From contig JAFGSA010000035.1 of assembly GCA_016934855.1 (NCBI GenBank), forward strand, positions 1-36,725: a DNA stretch of 36,725 nt. Reading direction: 5' to 3'. The first letter of the stretch is position 1; every line of letters begins with the position of its first letter. The stretch comes from Elusimicrobiota bacterium. GTDB taxonomy: Bacteria > CG03 > SLGR01 > JAFGSA01. The notes under the pieces were generated by a model. It saw only the letters and a list, made by a program, of their open reading frames with translations. It ran no database searches and was not told the origin of the DNA. Shown piece by piece: positions 15,760 to 24,021 of the stretch. A program made the translations under genes and the position numbers.

Positions 15760-16332
15760 ATGCCCTGCATGGGCGTCAAAAAAGCGGTTATCATACTGGC
15801 CGGCGGGTTCGAAGAGATCGAAGCGGTAACTCCGGCCGACGTGCTCAGGAGGGGCGGGGTCGAGGTAACGCTGGCCGGGCTGGGCGGCACGACCGTTCTC
15901 AGCAAGCGCGGCCTGTCGCTGAACGCGGACACCAGCCTGGAAGACCTCGGGGGAGACTACGATGCCTGCATACTGCCAGGCGGCATGCCCGGCGCCGCCA
16001 ACCTGGCCTCTTCGGACAAGGTAACATCCCTTGTAAAGTCCATGAACGCGCGGGGGAGAATAATCGCGGCTATCTGCGCGGCTCCCGCGGTAGTACTGGC
16101 CGGGACAGGGATCCTGGCAGGCAGAGCGGCCACCTGCTTCCCGGGTGAACAGGATAAATTCGGGAAAGACACGAAATACAGAGACGAACCCGTAGTATGC
16201 GACGGGAACATAATAACGAGCCAGGGTCCCGGAACGGCTCTTTCGTTTTCGCTGAAGATCCTGGAAGCGCTGCGCGGCAGGGAGATATCCTGTAAAGTAG
16301 CCGCCGCGATGCTCGCGAAGCCGGATAAATAA
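15760..16332 (+). CDS. DJ-1/PfpI family protein (YajL-like)
   Basis: 190 residues. KAVIILAGGFEEIEAVTPAD carries the conserved Glu19, and the nucleophile elbow reads AAICAAPAVVLA with Cys106, both as in DJ-1/YajL proteins. Members handle oxidised or glycated proteins, or act as glyoxalase/chaperone; the exact activity here is open. The gene follows rubrerythrin by 5 bases, so an oxidative-stress role is likely. ATG codons at 15760 and 15769 are both possible. It is convergent with the LolA-like gene, and the two stop codons are adjacent with no gap. Confidence 0.9.
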   Translation: MPCMGVKKAVIILAGGFEEIEAVTPADVLRRGGVEVTLAGLGGTTVLSKRGLSLNADTSLEDLGGDYDACILPGGMPGAANLASSDKVTSLVKSMNARGRIIAAICAAPAVVLAGTGILAGRAATCFPGEQDKFGKDTKYRDEPVVCDGNIITSQGPGTALSFSLKILEALRGREISCKVAAAMLAKPDK

Positions 16333-17262
16333 CTATTTTTTAAGGGAAGCCTTGGAGAATATGTATTCCGGCATATCCGCGTTGAATTCCACAGATTCTA
16401 TTATAAACTCCGTCCCCGAACCATTGCTCAACGCGTCTTTGAATATCATTCTCTTCGGATACCACCTGGAGCCGGTATGAAATACCTCTAGTATCTCGAA
16501 AACCTTTAAAAGCTGCCCGCTTTTCGCGTACCTTTCCTCCTTAAGAGGGAGATACCGTTCTTTATCTATCCACATCCTGCGCCGGAAATACGCAGCGGAT
16601 CCGGTTTTCGCCGTGAGTTCTATAACAAAACAGTTCCTGCCTCCCGCCTCTTCCTCTTTCACCAGGTCGGCCTCATAGATATCAGTCAGTTTCGGGTCCT
16701 CCATGTAATCCTCATAGGAAAGGTCCGAACCCATTACAGAGCTCCTGAGCATGTGTCCGGCTATTTTTATTATCCTGTCGGTCGAAGGCGAATATATCCA
16801 GAGTTCGTCGCCCAGTTTCAGCATCTTTGTGCCCGCCTCCCTGGGAGGAGAGAGGTACTCGCTGAACGACCTGTCGGTGCCCTGTATCCAGGACATCGCC
16901 CTGAGGGTACGGGTCCCCCTCCTTCCCCTGACTATCATCGAAGACACGGTTTTTCTGTTTTCCGCCGTATAATTATCGTCGACCTTTTTTAAAATTTCTT
17001 TTCCGGTAAGCGCGCCGGCATAAAGGCCGGAGACGGATGCCGTAGAACAGATAATAGACAGGAAAGCTATAAGCTTTAAGCTGTAAGCTTTAAGACTGTC
17101 TGCCCGATAGTGAAATGTGAAGCGTGAAGCGCATCTCGCGTAATAATAACCAAATAACAAGCTCCAAAAAACAAATAAATTACAATTTTCTAAACAATAT
17201 AATCGGCCGGATTTGTTTAACATTTTAATATTAGAAATTGTTTGTGATTTATTATTTGTCAT
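16333..17262 (-). CDS. LolA-like outer-membrane lipoprotein-sorting protein; N-terminus overrun by repeats
   Basis: From about residue 80 the protein is a clear LolA_like (PF17131-type) carrier: KEILKKVDDNYTAENRKTV, then LGDELWIYSPSTDRIIKIAG, SDLSYEDYMEDPKL and RRRMWIDKERYLPLKEERYA, a half-barrel that carries lipid or lipoprotein through the periplasm. A signal peptide (KLIAFLSIICSTASVSGLYA) precedes it. The frame runs upstream without an ordinary start through degenerate repeats, and the only ATG codons (17262 and 17223) lie inside them. The annotated start is therefore doubtful; the original start may be lost, or a repeat-derived extension is translated. It is separated by the repeats from the ABC permease gene upstream, its likely partner. 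Confidence 0.72.
   Translation of the reverse strand: MTNNKSQTISNIKMLNKSGRLYCLENCNLFVFWSLLFGYYYARCASRFTFHYRADSLKAYSLKLIAFLSIICSTASVSGLYAGALTGKEILKKVDDNYTAENRKTVSSMIVRGRRGTRTLRAMSWIQGTDRSFSEYLSPPREAGTKMLKLGDELWIYSPSTDRIIKIAGHMLRSSVMGSDLSYEDYMEDPKLTDIYEADLVKEEEAGGRNCFVIELTAKTGSAAYFRRRMWIDKERYLPLKEERYAKSGQLLKVFEILEVFHTGSRWYPKRMIFKDALSNGSGTEFIIESVEFNADMPEYIFSKASLKK
17064..17094. repeat. AAGCTTTAAG-type short repeats
   Basis: Three to four imperfect units of the kind AAGCTATAAGCTTTAAG / AAGCTGTAAGCTTTAAG in tandem, read inside the LolA-like reading frame just before its signal peptide. Confidence 0.7.
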
Positions 17263-17271
17263 TTGTTATTT
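17152..17271. repeat. imperfect inverted repeat, arms about 40 bp
   Basis: Left arm 17152-17192 begins AAATAACAAGCTCC and ends TTTTCTAA; right arm 17231-17271 begins TTAGAAATTG and ends TTTGTTATTT, its imperfect reverse complement. AT-rich sequence lies between. Similar sequences are frequent in Omnitrophota-like genomes (recollection, not verified). It could fold into a long hairpin and holds the ATG codons of the LolA-like frame. Confidence 0.65.
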
Positions 17272-17278
17272 CGTCTAG

Positions 17279-17381
17279 CATCTCATATCTGGTATCTGGC
17301 ATCTGGTATCTCTTCTTATAACTTACAACTTATAACTTCTTTTGCGCTTCACGGGCTGCGGAGCAGCTGGCAACTTCTTAC
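17279..17381. repeat. degenerate repeat cluster 1 (TATCTGG / CTTATAACTT / GGCAACTTCTTAC modules)
   Basis: Modules in order: four near-copies of (C/T)ATCTGG at 17285-17310, CTTATAACTTACAACTTATAACTT at 17316-17339 in imperfect 8-base units, and CAGCTGGCAACTTCTTACAC near 17362-17381, which runs into the stop codon of the permease gene. The same three modules recur in the same style at 24.87-25.21 kb. Confidence 0.75.
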
Positions 17382-18652
17382 ACTTCCAGCTCTTTGAACA
17401 GGTTCGCCGTCTGCCTCCTGTATATGCCTATCCCGGAAAATGCCGTTCCGAGAACCGAAGCGATCAGCCCCGGTATGAACCCTATATAAAAACTCGTGAA
17501 ATTAACATCCGTGCGTATCTCGTTGGGGATCAGGACGGTCGAGTTCTGCATTACCCCGCTGTAATCGAGCCCTACGTACTTTAGATATAACGATATAGCG
17601 ATCCCGGCCAGGGTCCCGGCCGCCGAACCTATGATACCTATTATGACGGACTCAGCTATCGTTCTCCGGTAAAGGGCCCCTTTCGGTTCGCCCATGGCCA
17701 GCCGGACCCCTATCTCGCCGTACCGGCGCAGGCTGTTTAAAAGGCCCGAATTCCACAGCACTATTGACATCGCAACCATGAATACCGCAACGATTATGCT
17801 TCCCATCGACTTGACCAGCGACAGGTATTCCCCCAATCCCCTCTGCCGTCCCAGAGGAAGCATTACCGGCGAAAACTCGTCATCGCTTCCGGAAAACCTT
17901 CTCCCGAACTCCTCCGCCAGCTCCGTCATCTTTTCATCCGAATATACCATGTCGCGCGTGTATCCGAGTATCTCCCCCGCGGCGTCGCGCATATCGAGGG
18001 CTTCTCTTACCCCCTCTATGTCCGCCACGATAGTGCTCCTGTCGAGCGCGACCATGCCGAAACGCAGCATCCCCGATATCCTGAAATTGTACATCGCCAT
18101 GCTTCCGTACATGGTAGAACCTATCAGCGTCGCGGTATCGCCCGTCTTTACACCGAGCCTTTCTGCAAAATCCCTGCTTATGAGTATCTCGTCTGCCGAC
18201 CGCGGCAGGGTCCCCTCTACAAGAGCTCCCTCCAGATTGAGTATTTTCTTCTCCTGCGATCCTTCTTCCAGGATATTTGCCCCTATGCCCAGGACCGGCG
18301 CCTGCGAACGGGTCTCTCCCTTTTCGTCCGGCACATCCAGCAGCCCCCCGAACCTGATCCTGGGAACCCACAGCATATCACTCTTCATACCGCGCAGTTC
18401 ATCGATCAGTCTTCCGCACTCGAGTATCGCAAGATCATTGGGAAACTGGTCAGCCAGTTCCGCGTACGCGCGCGTCATGACTTTAACATGTCCCGTATCG
18501 AACCGCGCGTTCGACGATACGAAATCCGCGAATACTCCCTGCATGAAATTATAAAAGAACACTGTCAGGAACACGCCGGCGCTCACCGTCAGCACCGGGA
18601 AGAGGGACCTGGACCTGTCCCTAAGCAATCCCTTGATAAGGAATCTCATCAT
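17378..18652 (-). CDS. MacB/FtsX-type ABC permease (LolC/E-like), second of two
   Basis: 424 residues. N-terminal membrane helix near 18-40 (SLFPVLTVSAGVFLTVFFYN), then a large periplasmic domain (about 45-280), then three C-terminal helices with the FtsX segment LRRYGEIGVRLAMGEPKGALYRRT between helices, which contacts the ATPase. The topology is that of LolC/LolE or MacB, which pull lipoproteins or lipids from the inner membrane by mechanotransmission rather than pumping through a channel. Its ATG overlaps the previous permease stop by 4 bases, showing translational coupling. Its own stop codon lies in repeat cluster 1. Confidence 0.9.
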   Translation of the reverse strand: MMRFLIKGLLRDRSRSLFPVLTVSAGVFLTVFFYNFMQGVFADFVSSNARFDTGHVKVMTRAYAELADQFPNDLAILECGRLIDELRGMKSDMLWVPRIRFGGLLDVPDEKGETRSQAPVLGIGANILEEGSQEKKILNLEGALVEGTLPRSADEILISRDFAERLGVKTGDTATLIGSTMYGSMAMYNFRISGMLRFGMVALDRSTIVADIEGVREALDMRDAAGEILGYTRDMVYSDEKMTELAEEFGRRFSGSDDEFSPVMLPLGRQRGLGEYLSLVKSMGSIIVAVFMVAMSIVLWNSGLLNSLRRYGEIGVRLAMGEPKGALYRRTIAESVIIGIIGSAAGTLAGIAISLYLKYVGLDYSGVMQNSTVLIPNEIRTDVNFTSFYIGFIPGLIASVLGTAFSGIGIYRRQTANLFKELEV

Positions 18653-19827
18653 GACATCTTCCCCTTCAAAGCCTCCGTAGGCTTAAGTTTGGAGATCCTG
18701 CGCGTCGGAAGGTAACTTACGACCAGGGTCACTCCCATTATCAGCAATACGGTGCCGATTATCAATCCGGCGGAATAGGCCGGGTAGAGCTTCGAGGGTA
18801 TGGCGACCCCGTAATCATCTATCGTCTCGGACGGGAAAGATATGCCCCTTGTAGCCGTAAGGTACAATACGGGGGTCCCGAAAATAACGGATACGCCGAG
18901 CGCCAGCACCCCGATAAGCGCGCCTTCCAGCGTAAAAAGAGCTATGACGTCGAACCGCGTGAGGCCCAGGGCCATAAGCGTCCCGATTTCCTTGCGGCGC
19001 CGGAATATGGACAATATCTGGGTATCGAATATGGCTATCATTGCCAGGAATAACAGTATAAGATACATTATCCCGGCGCTTATCTTTTTTGAATTCACTA
19101 TGGCCGTTATGTCTTTAAGAAGGAAATCCGTGTCCCTGAACTTCCAGCCGCCGTAATCCGGCTGCGGACCTGACCCGCTTTTTACCACTGCTATGGTGGC
19201 CTCGTCCTCCATCATGGTCATCTCTCTCAGCCTGTCTATGGGAACCCACAGCTGGCCGCTGTCTATCGCCGGGACCTGGGTCTCCATTATCTCCGTTATC
19301 CTGCCCTCCGCCGCGTCGAACGCGCCGCGCGAATCTCTCCAGCGCAGCATTATATAGTCGCCTTTTTTCAGCGAGCCGCTCCGGGCCATCCGTTTCCCGA
19401 TAAGCAGCGGCAGGCTTTCCCCGTCCGCGCCGAGTTTCGCGGCCGGTATCCCGAGTATATCCTGCGCCGGGTCTATGCCTTTAAGCAATACCTGCTGCAT
19501 TCTCCCCTGCGGGAATATCGAGGCCGGCCTTATAAGTATGGGGACGGCCTTCCCCCGGTCTACGAGGCTTTTGATCTCTCCGGGCAGCGGGCCGTGGCTG
19601 TCGTCCAGCGTGAGCGGATCGTACGGATCGTAGTTTTCGTGCCAGTACTGGCCGCCGCCTATCTCGTCATCTATCATGGCGCGGGCCGCCTGCCTGTACA
19701 TGCCGCTGAAAAAACCGTAATGCCAGGTGATGAGCACGTACGCCAGCGAAAGAACGGCGACTTTAAGCCAGGTCTTGAGACCGGATCCCAGGAGGTTCCT
19801 GTAGGCGAGCTTGAATATGAGCGTCAT
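18649..19827 (-). CDS. MacB/FtsX-type ABC permease (LolC/E-like), first of two
   Basis: 392 residues. Same architecture as its neighbour: one N-terminal helix (about 20-40), a periplasmic domain with VPILIRPASIFPQGRMQQVL, and three C-terminal helices with FRRRKEIGTLMALGLTRFDV, the coupling segment toward the ATPase. The two permeases differ enough to form a heterodimer, as LolC and LolE do. Start and stop overlap the neighbouring genes by 4 bases each, so ATPase and permeases are made together. The final KLKPTEALKGK is typical of FtsX-type C-termini. Confidence 0.9.
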   Translation of the reverse strand: MTLIFKLAYRNLLGSGLKTWLKVAVLSLAYVLITWHYGFFSGMYRQAARAMIDDEIGGGQYWHENYDPYDPLTLDDSHGPLPGEIKSLVDRGKAVPILIRPASIFPQGRMQQVLLKGIDPAQDILGIPAAKLGADGESLPLLIGKRMARSGSLKKGDYIMLRWRDSRGAFDAAEGRITEIMETQVPAIDSGQLWVPIDRLREMTMMEDEATIAVVKSGSGPQPDYGGWKFRDTDFLLKDITAIVNSKKISAGIMYLILLFLAMIAIFDTQILSIFRRRKEIGTLMALGLTRFDVIALFTLEGALIGVLALGVSVIFGTPVLYLTATRGISFPSETIDDYGVAIPSKLYPAYSAGLIIGTVLLIMGVTLVVSYLPTRRISKLKPTEALKGKMS

Positions 19828-20519
19828 TCTTTTCCCCGCGCCGGTTCGTCTTTCACTATCTTTCCGTCGAAAAGATGTATTTTTCTCCTCAGATAACTGA
19901 TGACTTTTTCGTCATGGGTGGCAAAAACGAAAGTCGTTTTCAGCTCCCGGTTTAATTTTACCATCATATCCAGTATATTGTGAGAATTTTCCGCGTCCAG
20001 GTTTGCCGTAGGCTCGTCGGCGAGCACGAGTTCCGGTCTCTTGACTATCGCCCTGGCCACCGCGACCCGCTGGGATTCGCCTCCGGAGAGCTGCCCCGGC
20101 CTCGATTTCCTTTTATCGGAAAGGCCTACCCACTCGAGCGCGGCGTTTACTTTATTTTTCCTGTCTTTATCGGCCATCTTCATGATAAGCAGGGGGAACT
20201 CGACATTCTCATATACGGTATAAACCGGGAGGAGATTATAGGTCTGGAATATGAAACCCATATGCCTGCTTCTCATCTCGGCGGCCTGCCTGTGCGACAG
20301 GCCGCTTATATCGGAACCCAGGACTACCGCCGTTCCGCCGGTCGGGTCATCCAGCGCCCCCACGATGTTGAGCAGCGTCGTCTTTCCGGAACCGCTGGGC
20401 CCTATGAGCCCGCAGAACTCGCCTTTCTCGACTGACAGATTTATATCCTTAAGCGCGGTAAAACGCGCCTTACCCATGGGGTATTCCTTTACTATATTCT
20501 CCATTTTTATCAGTGGCAT
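19824..20519 (-). CDS. LolD/MacB-type ABC ATPase
   Basis: 231 residues. Walker A GPSGSGKTT (40-48), Q-loop Q92 (FIFQTYNLLPVYTVYENV), signature LSGGESQRVAVARAI (144-158), Walker B LVLADEPTANLD (164-175) and the H-loop in FATHDEKV. The family is LolD/MacB/FtsE, which drive FtsX-type permeases. It powers the pair encoded just downstream. It follows the beta-barrel gene by 14 bases. No regulatory domain. Confidence 0.94.
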   Translation of the reverse strand: MPLIKMENIVKEYPMGKARFTALKDINLSVEKGEFCGLIGPSGSGKTTLLNIVGALDDPTGGTAVVLGSDISGLSHRQAAEMRSRHMGFIFQTYNLLPVYTVYENVEFPLLIMKMADKDRKNKVNAALEWVGLSDKRKSRPGQLSGGESQRVAVARAIVKRPELVLADEPTANLDAENSHNILDMMVKLNRELKTTFVFATHDEKVISYLRRKIHLFDGKIVKDEPARGKE

Positions 20520-20533
20520 TATATCTCCCTCCG

Positions 20534-21607
20534 CTAGTGATTAAAAGTCAGCATCAGCATTATGCCGTCACCGTCATAAACGGACCCGCGGTCCCCCGGC
20601 CCGGAAAAACCGCTCAGGTTCACCATCCAGTTGTCATATGCCCGCTCGATTCCCAGGTACGCGTATACATCTTCACTGTCCCAGTCGTAGTAGCCTATGG
20701 CCCTTACCGTATCCAGCAGGGTCACGCTGAAATCCGTCATGAGGGCCGAGTATTCGCGCGTGTTGCCGGATCCGGAGAACTCCGTGCCGGAAGCGGTGAA
20801 CATATGCTCATATAGCACATGGACTCCCGGGCCCGCGGGCAGAGTGTAGTCGGCGCCCAGGGTGAGGAATTTATCCCACATGGACCCGCCGGTACCCGTA
20901 TCCAGTTCGCTCGCGACAGCCTCGGATAATATCCCTATGCCGATATCCCATGCTCCGTCCAGCGCGAATCTTCTCTCCCTTCCTGCGGACAAACGGGCGC
21001 CTGTCAGGTCTTCCCAGTATGCGCCGTCGATAGTTCTTTCGTGAACCGTCAGCCCGGCCTCTCCGCCGGGAACGGGCAGCTGGATCCTGCCGCCGAATTC
21101 CGCTTTATTCTTATCCGATATGTATCTTTCCATACCCCTGAGTTCATCGTTTCCGTACAGCATCCACGCCCATATATTGGCGTTATTCAAGAAATAATAC
21201 CGCCCCAGCAGGCCGTACACGCCTCCGGTGAACTCCAGGGGGTCCCTGATATCCACGCTGTCGAACCACATGAGCGGACGGAATATCCTTGCGGGCCCGA
21301 AATTTATCTTCTGTAGCCCGGCTCTTGCCTCGAACTGCCCGGACGAGTAGCGTATCCACGACCTGTACAGCTCTACATCGGATTCTTCGTCATCGGAATA
21401 TATATTCAGGGAAAAATCCATATCCGCCCTTGCGCTCCCGCCGAGAGGATACCCGGCGGAAAACTCCGGCATGTACCTTATGCCCGCGGCCGTCTTTTCG
21501 CCCGAAACAGCCCATCCTGCCGCCGTACCGCTTATATCAGCCGCGTACAGGCTCATCCGGGCAGAGACTGCGAAAAGGATATATAGAAAAACCTTCTTTT
21601 TTTTCAT
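20534..21607 (-). CDS. outer-membrane beta-barrel candidate in the Lol-like cluster
   Basis: 357 residues. A signal peptide (MKKKKVFLYILFAVSARMSL, cleavage near Tyr-Ala-Ala) is followed by a long run of alternating aromatic/polar strands rich in Gly, Tyr and Trp (for example ELYRSWIRYSSGQFEARAG, IWAWMLYGNDEL). FLTLGADYTLPAGPGVHVLY and the end GDGIMLMLTFNH fit an outer-membrane barrel of about 16-18 strands. No named family is recognised. Position directly before the LolD-like ATPase and permeases suggests it is the outer-membrane end of the same export route (inference). Confidence 0.78.
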   Translation of the reverse strand: MKKKKVFLYILFAVSARMSLYAADISGTAAGWAVSGEKTAAGIRYMPEFSAGYPLGGSARADMDFSLNIYSDDEESDVELYRSWIRYSSGQFEARAGLQKINFGPARIFRPLMWFDSVDIRDPLEFTGGVYGLLGRYYFLNNANIWAWMLYGNDELRGMERYISDKNKAEFGGRIQLPVPGGEAGLTVHERTIDGAYWEDLTGARLSAGRERRFALDGAWDIGIGILSEAVASELDTGTGGSMWDKFLTLGADYTLPAGPGVHVLYEHMFTASGTEFSGSGNTREYSALMTDFSVTLLDTVRAIGYYDWDSEDVYAYLGIERAYDNWMVNLSGFSGPGDRGSVYDGDGIMLMLTFNH

Positions 21608-21665
21608 CTGTCGGGACCCAGCCGGGTACCCGCCGGGCCGGCCTTTGTCTTAGGGAGGGATTTCT

Positions 21666-21848
21666 TCAGGACTGCGGTTCCTGCGCCTTATCTTCGCCCC
21701 CCCTGATCTTTTTCTTCACGTTCGACAGCTCCGTCAGGCATCTCTGGAAATTGCTGTTGAGTTCCTGCGTAGAGTTCTTTAAGTCGTTAAGACGCATCTC
21801 TATCGTCAGGAACATCAATAGCAGACATGCTATGATTAACCAGTTCAT
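21666..21848 (-). CDS. small single-span membrane protein with coiled coil, 60 aa
   Basis: From the ATG at 21848: MNWLIIACLLLMFLTIEMRL is a membrane segment, then a charged helical tail (LKNSTQELNSNFQRCLTELS) with heptad spacing. The ATG has a GGGAGGAA ribosome-binding site; an upstream ATG six codons earlier lacks one, so I chose 21848. Function unknown. It sits between two envelope proteins, 14 bases after the upstream stop. Confidence 0.7.
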   Translation of the reverse strand: MNWLIIACLLLMFLTIEMRLNDLKNSTQELNSNFQRCLTELSNVKKKIRGGEDKAQEPQS

Positions 21849-21862
21849 GATATTCCTCCCTG

Positions 21863-22447
21863 TCAAAAATTTACCAGGATGTAGTTCCTGATAAAATCAG
21901 TGTCGTTCCTGAATTCATACGAGCAGCACAATGATGCTTTTTTATACCAGGGGAATTTTATACCCAGGCGGGGGCCTATCCCGTATGAATCGTCCTTGTC
22001 CGGGAATATTATATTCTCACTTTCAATGCCGACTTCGCATTCAATCCCCGAAAGCGTCAGCGGCGTAGAAGCCATCACGAAAAAATAAAACCTTTCGAAC
22101 TCGAAGAAATACTCGAAATCGCCGAACAGTCCCAGCCTGTCTATCTTTTTATTCAGCACCCTGATATTCACCACGGGATCGTTTTCGCCCACTTCCGGTA
22201 TCATGGCGCCGCCCATCACCTCGATCCAGCCGTCAGCGTATTTAAAAAGAGGGCCCGCTACGACAAGGGACTTCCACTCATTGTCTTCCACGGTCACATC
22301 CGGCAATACCCACCATCCCGCCAGACCCGCGGATTTACCTATATAGTGCTGCTTGTGCAGTAATACGCGCAGCTGGTAATCCGCCGATTCGGCGAACACC
22401 GAAGAAGCGGTCAGCATTAAAACGATAAGACAGATGCTTTTTTTCAT
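21863..22447 (-). CDS. exported protein, outer-membrane beta-barrel-like, 194 aa
   Basis: A signal peptide (MKKSICLIVLMLTASSVFAE, cleavage after Ala-Glu region) and a 175-residue mature part rich in aromatic strands (FEYFFEFERFYFFVMASTPL), ending in RNYILVNF with a terminal Phe, the usual signal for barrel insertion by BamA. A family name cannot be given. GAGGAG precedes the ATG. It is 28 bases after the MaoC gene and first of the envelope genes. Confidence 0.75.
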   Translation of the reverse strand: MKKSICLIVLMLTASSVFAESADYQLRVLLHKQHYIGKSAGLAGWWVLPDVTVEDNEWKSLVVAGPLFKYADGWIEVMGGAMIPEVGENDPVVNIRVLNKKIDRLGLFGDFEYFFEFERFYFFVMASTPLTLSGIECEVGIESENIIFPDKDDSYGIGPRLGIKFPWYKKASLCCSYEFRNDTDFIRNYILVNF

Positions 22448-22475
22448 AGATTTATCTCCTCTGGTAATCGGCCTA

Positions 22476-22895
22476 TCATGCTTTAGGCAGTACTACGGCC
22501 TTCCCCTTTACCACGGTTTTTCCGTCCTTATTGGTTATACCGTATCTGAATATGCACATATTCAGTTTCTCTTTTTTCTCGATGAGTTCCACCTCCGCGG
22601 TAACCGTTTCCCCGACGAAAACAGGCCTGCTGAACTTGGCGTCCATCTCCCTTGCTACCGTTCCCAGACCCGGGAGCCTTGTACCCAGGATGCCCGATAT
22701 TATTCCCGGCAGGAGCACCCCGTGTACTATCTTCCTGCCGAACCGGGATTTCGCCGCGTATTCCGCGTCTACATGAAGCGGATTATAGTCCCCCGTCGCC
22801 ATGGCGAAAGCGTTGACCATCTCCTCCGTTATCTCTACCGTTATCGCCTCCCTGTCCCCCACTGCCAGCTCATTAAAACTTTTGCTCTGATGCAT
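22476..22895 (-). CDS. MaoC-like (R)-enoyl-CoA hydratase
   Basis: 139 residues from the ATG at 22895, chosen for its GGGAGGAG ribosome-binding site rather than the upstream ATG at 22949. The hydratase motif is MATGDYNPLHVDAEYAAKSR (catalytic Asp and His in D-x-N-P-L-H), followed by FGRKIVHGVLLPG, as in PhaJ-type hot-dog fold enzymes. It hydrates trans-2-enoyl-CoA to (R)-3-hydroxyacyl-CoA. It could feed lipid or envelope synthesis, consistent with the export cluster behind it (inference). Confidence 0.9.
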   Translation of the reverse strand: MHQSKSFNELAVGDREAITVEITEEMVNAFAMATGDYNPLHVDAEYAAKSRFGRKIVHGVLLPGIISGILGTRLPGLGTVAREMDAKFSRPVFVGETVTAEVELIEKKEKLNMCIFRYGITNKDGKTVVKGKAVVLPKA

Positions 22896-23010
22896 TAAGA
22901 CCGGTCTCCTCCCGATCGACCCGGCGCGGAATCGATCAATATTCAGCAATAGAAAAACACCTTGAAAATACTGTATAATAGATAATATATTAATTTAGAA
23001 AATATTTACA

Positions 23011-24021
23011 ATGTCTAAGTTCTGGGCGATAATAAACAATCAATACGTGGTCATAAGGAAGATAGGGTCCGGCGGCTTCGCCACCGTATATAAAGCATGG
23101 GACAACATGCTGCATAAGACAGTGGCGATAAAGAAGATACACACCGAATATTCGAATGATTCCAAATACGTGGATATGTTCCGCAAAGAGGCCACTAACA
23201 CAGCCAAACTCGAACACGAGAACATAGTGAGGGTCGTGAATTTCAGGTACGAGGAGGGCGGGTTCTACATGGTGATGGATTACGTCAAAGGCATGGACCT
23301 GGAGCACCTGCTCAAAAGATGCATAAGGGACTCCACGGTCATTCCCCTGGAGATATCGCTGTATATATTCGCGGAGATACTGAAGGCGCTTGACTACGCC
23401 CACAACGTGGAAGACGAGTTCACCGGCAGGAACCTCGGGATCATACACAGGGACCTCTCGCCGGGAAACATAATGCTCTATTTCGACGGCAGGATAAAGC
23501 TGACCGATTTCGGGATAGCCAGGGTGGGTACCCGGGAAAACAGGGAAAGGAGATCCCATAAAGAGAAACTCAAAGGCAAGATCTCGTACATGTCTCCGGA
23601 GCAGGCGCAGCTCAAAGACATAGATGCCCGCTCGGACCTGTTCAGCTGCGGCATAGTGCTCTACGAACTGCTTTCCGGCAAAAGGGCTTTCAAGGGAACC
23701 GACGACTTCAGGATATGGCAGGAAGTGAGAAAAGCAAACATCGACCTGGGCCGCCTGGGCGGAGATGTCCCTAAAGAAATAAAAAAGATAGTGATAAAAC
23801 TCTTAAGAAAGTCTCCGGAAAAACGCTACAAGACAGCTTCTCAGGTGTTCATCGACCTTAAGCGCTACCTGGGCAAAAAAGGGACCACGGAGGCTTCCGT
23901 GGAAAAATATACCCGGTTTATCCGGCACAGTTTCAGCAGGGAGATAAAGGACTTTAAGGACGAGATGAGGCGGGACGCGAAGGTTATCTCCAGCCAGCTG
24001 TTCAAAAAATTCATGAACTAG
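23011..24021 (+). CDS. Hanks-type Ser/Thr protein kinase
   Basis: 336 residues, soluble. The Gly-rich loop IGSGGFATVYKAW (18-30), VAIK with Lys41, catalytic loop HRDLSPGNIM (D148, N153), DFG at 166-168 and KISYMSPEQAQLKDIDARSD with the SPE triad are all present, so activity is expected. The loop has Ser-Pro in place of Lys-Pro after HRD-L, as in some bacterial kinases. The C-terminal tail (290-336) is charged and helical with no sensory or membrane domain. No good ribosome-binding site. It overlaps the convergent DUF72 gene by 11 bases at the 3' end. Confidence 0.92.
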   Translation: MSKFWAIINNQYVVIRKIGSGGFATVYKAWDNMLHKTVAIKKIHTEYSNDSKYVDMFRKEATNTAKLEHENIVRVVNFRYEEGGFYMVMDYVKGMDLEHLLKRCIRDSTVIPLEISLYIFAEILKALDYAHNVEDEFTGRNLGIIHRDLSPGNIMLYFDGRIKLTDFGIARVGTRENRERRSHKEKLKGKISYMSPEQAQLKDIDARSDLFSCGIVLYELLSGKRAFKGTDDFRIWQEVRKANIDLGRLGGDVPKEIKKIVIKLLRKSPEKRYKTASQVFIDLKRYLGKKGTTEASVEKYTRFIRHSFSREIKDFKDEMRRDAKVISSQLFKKFMN

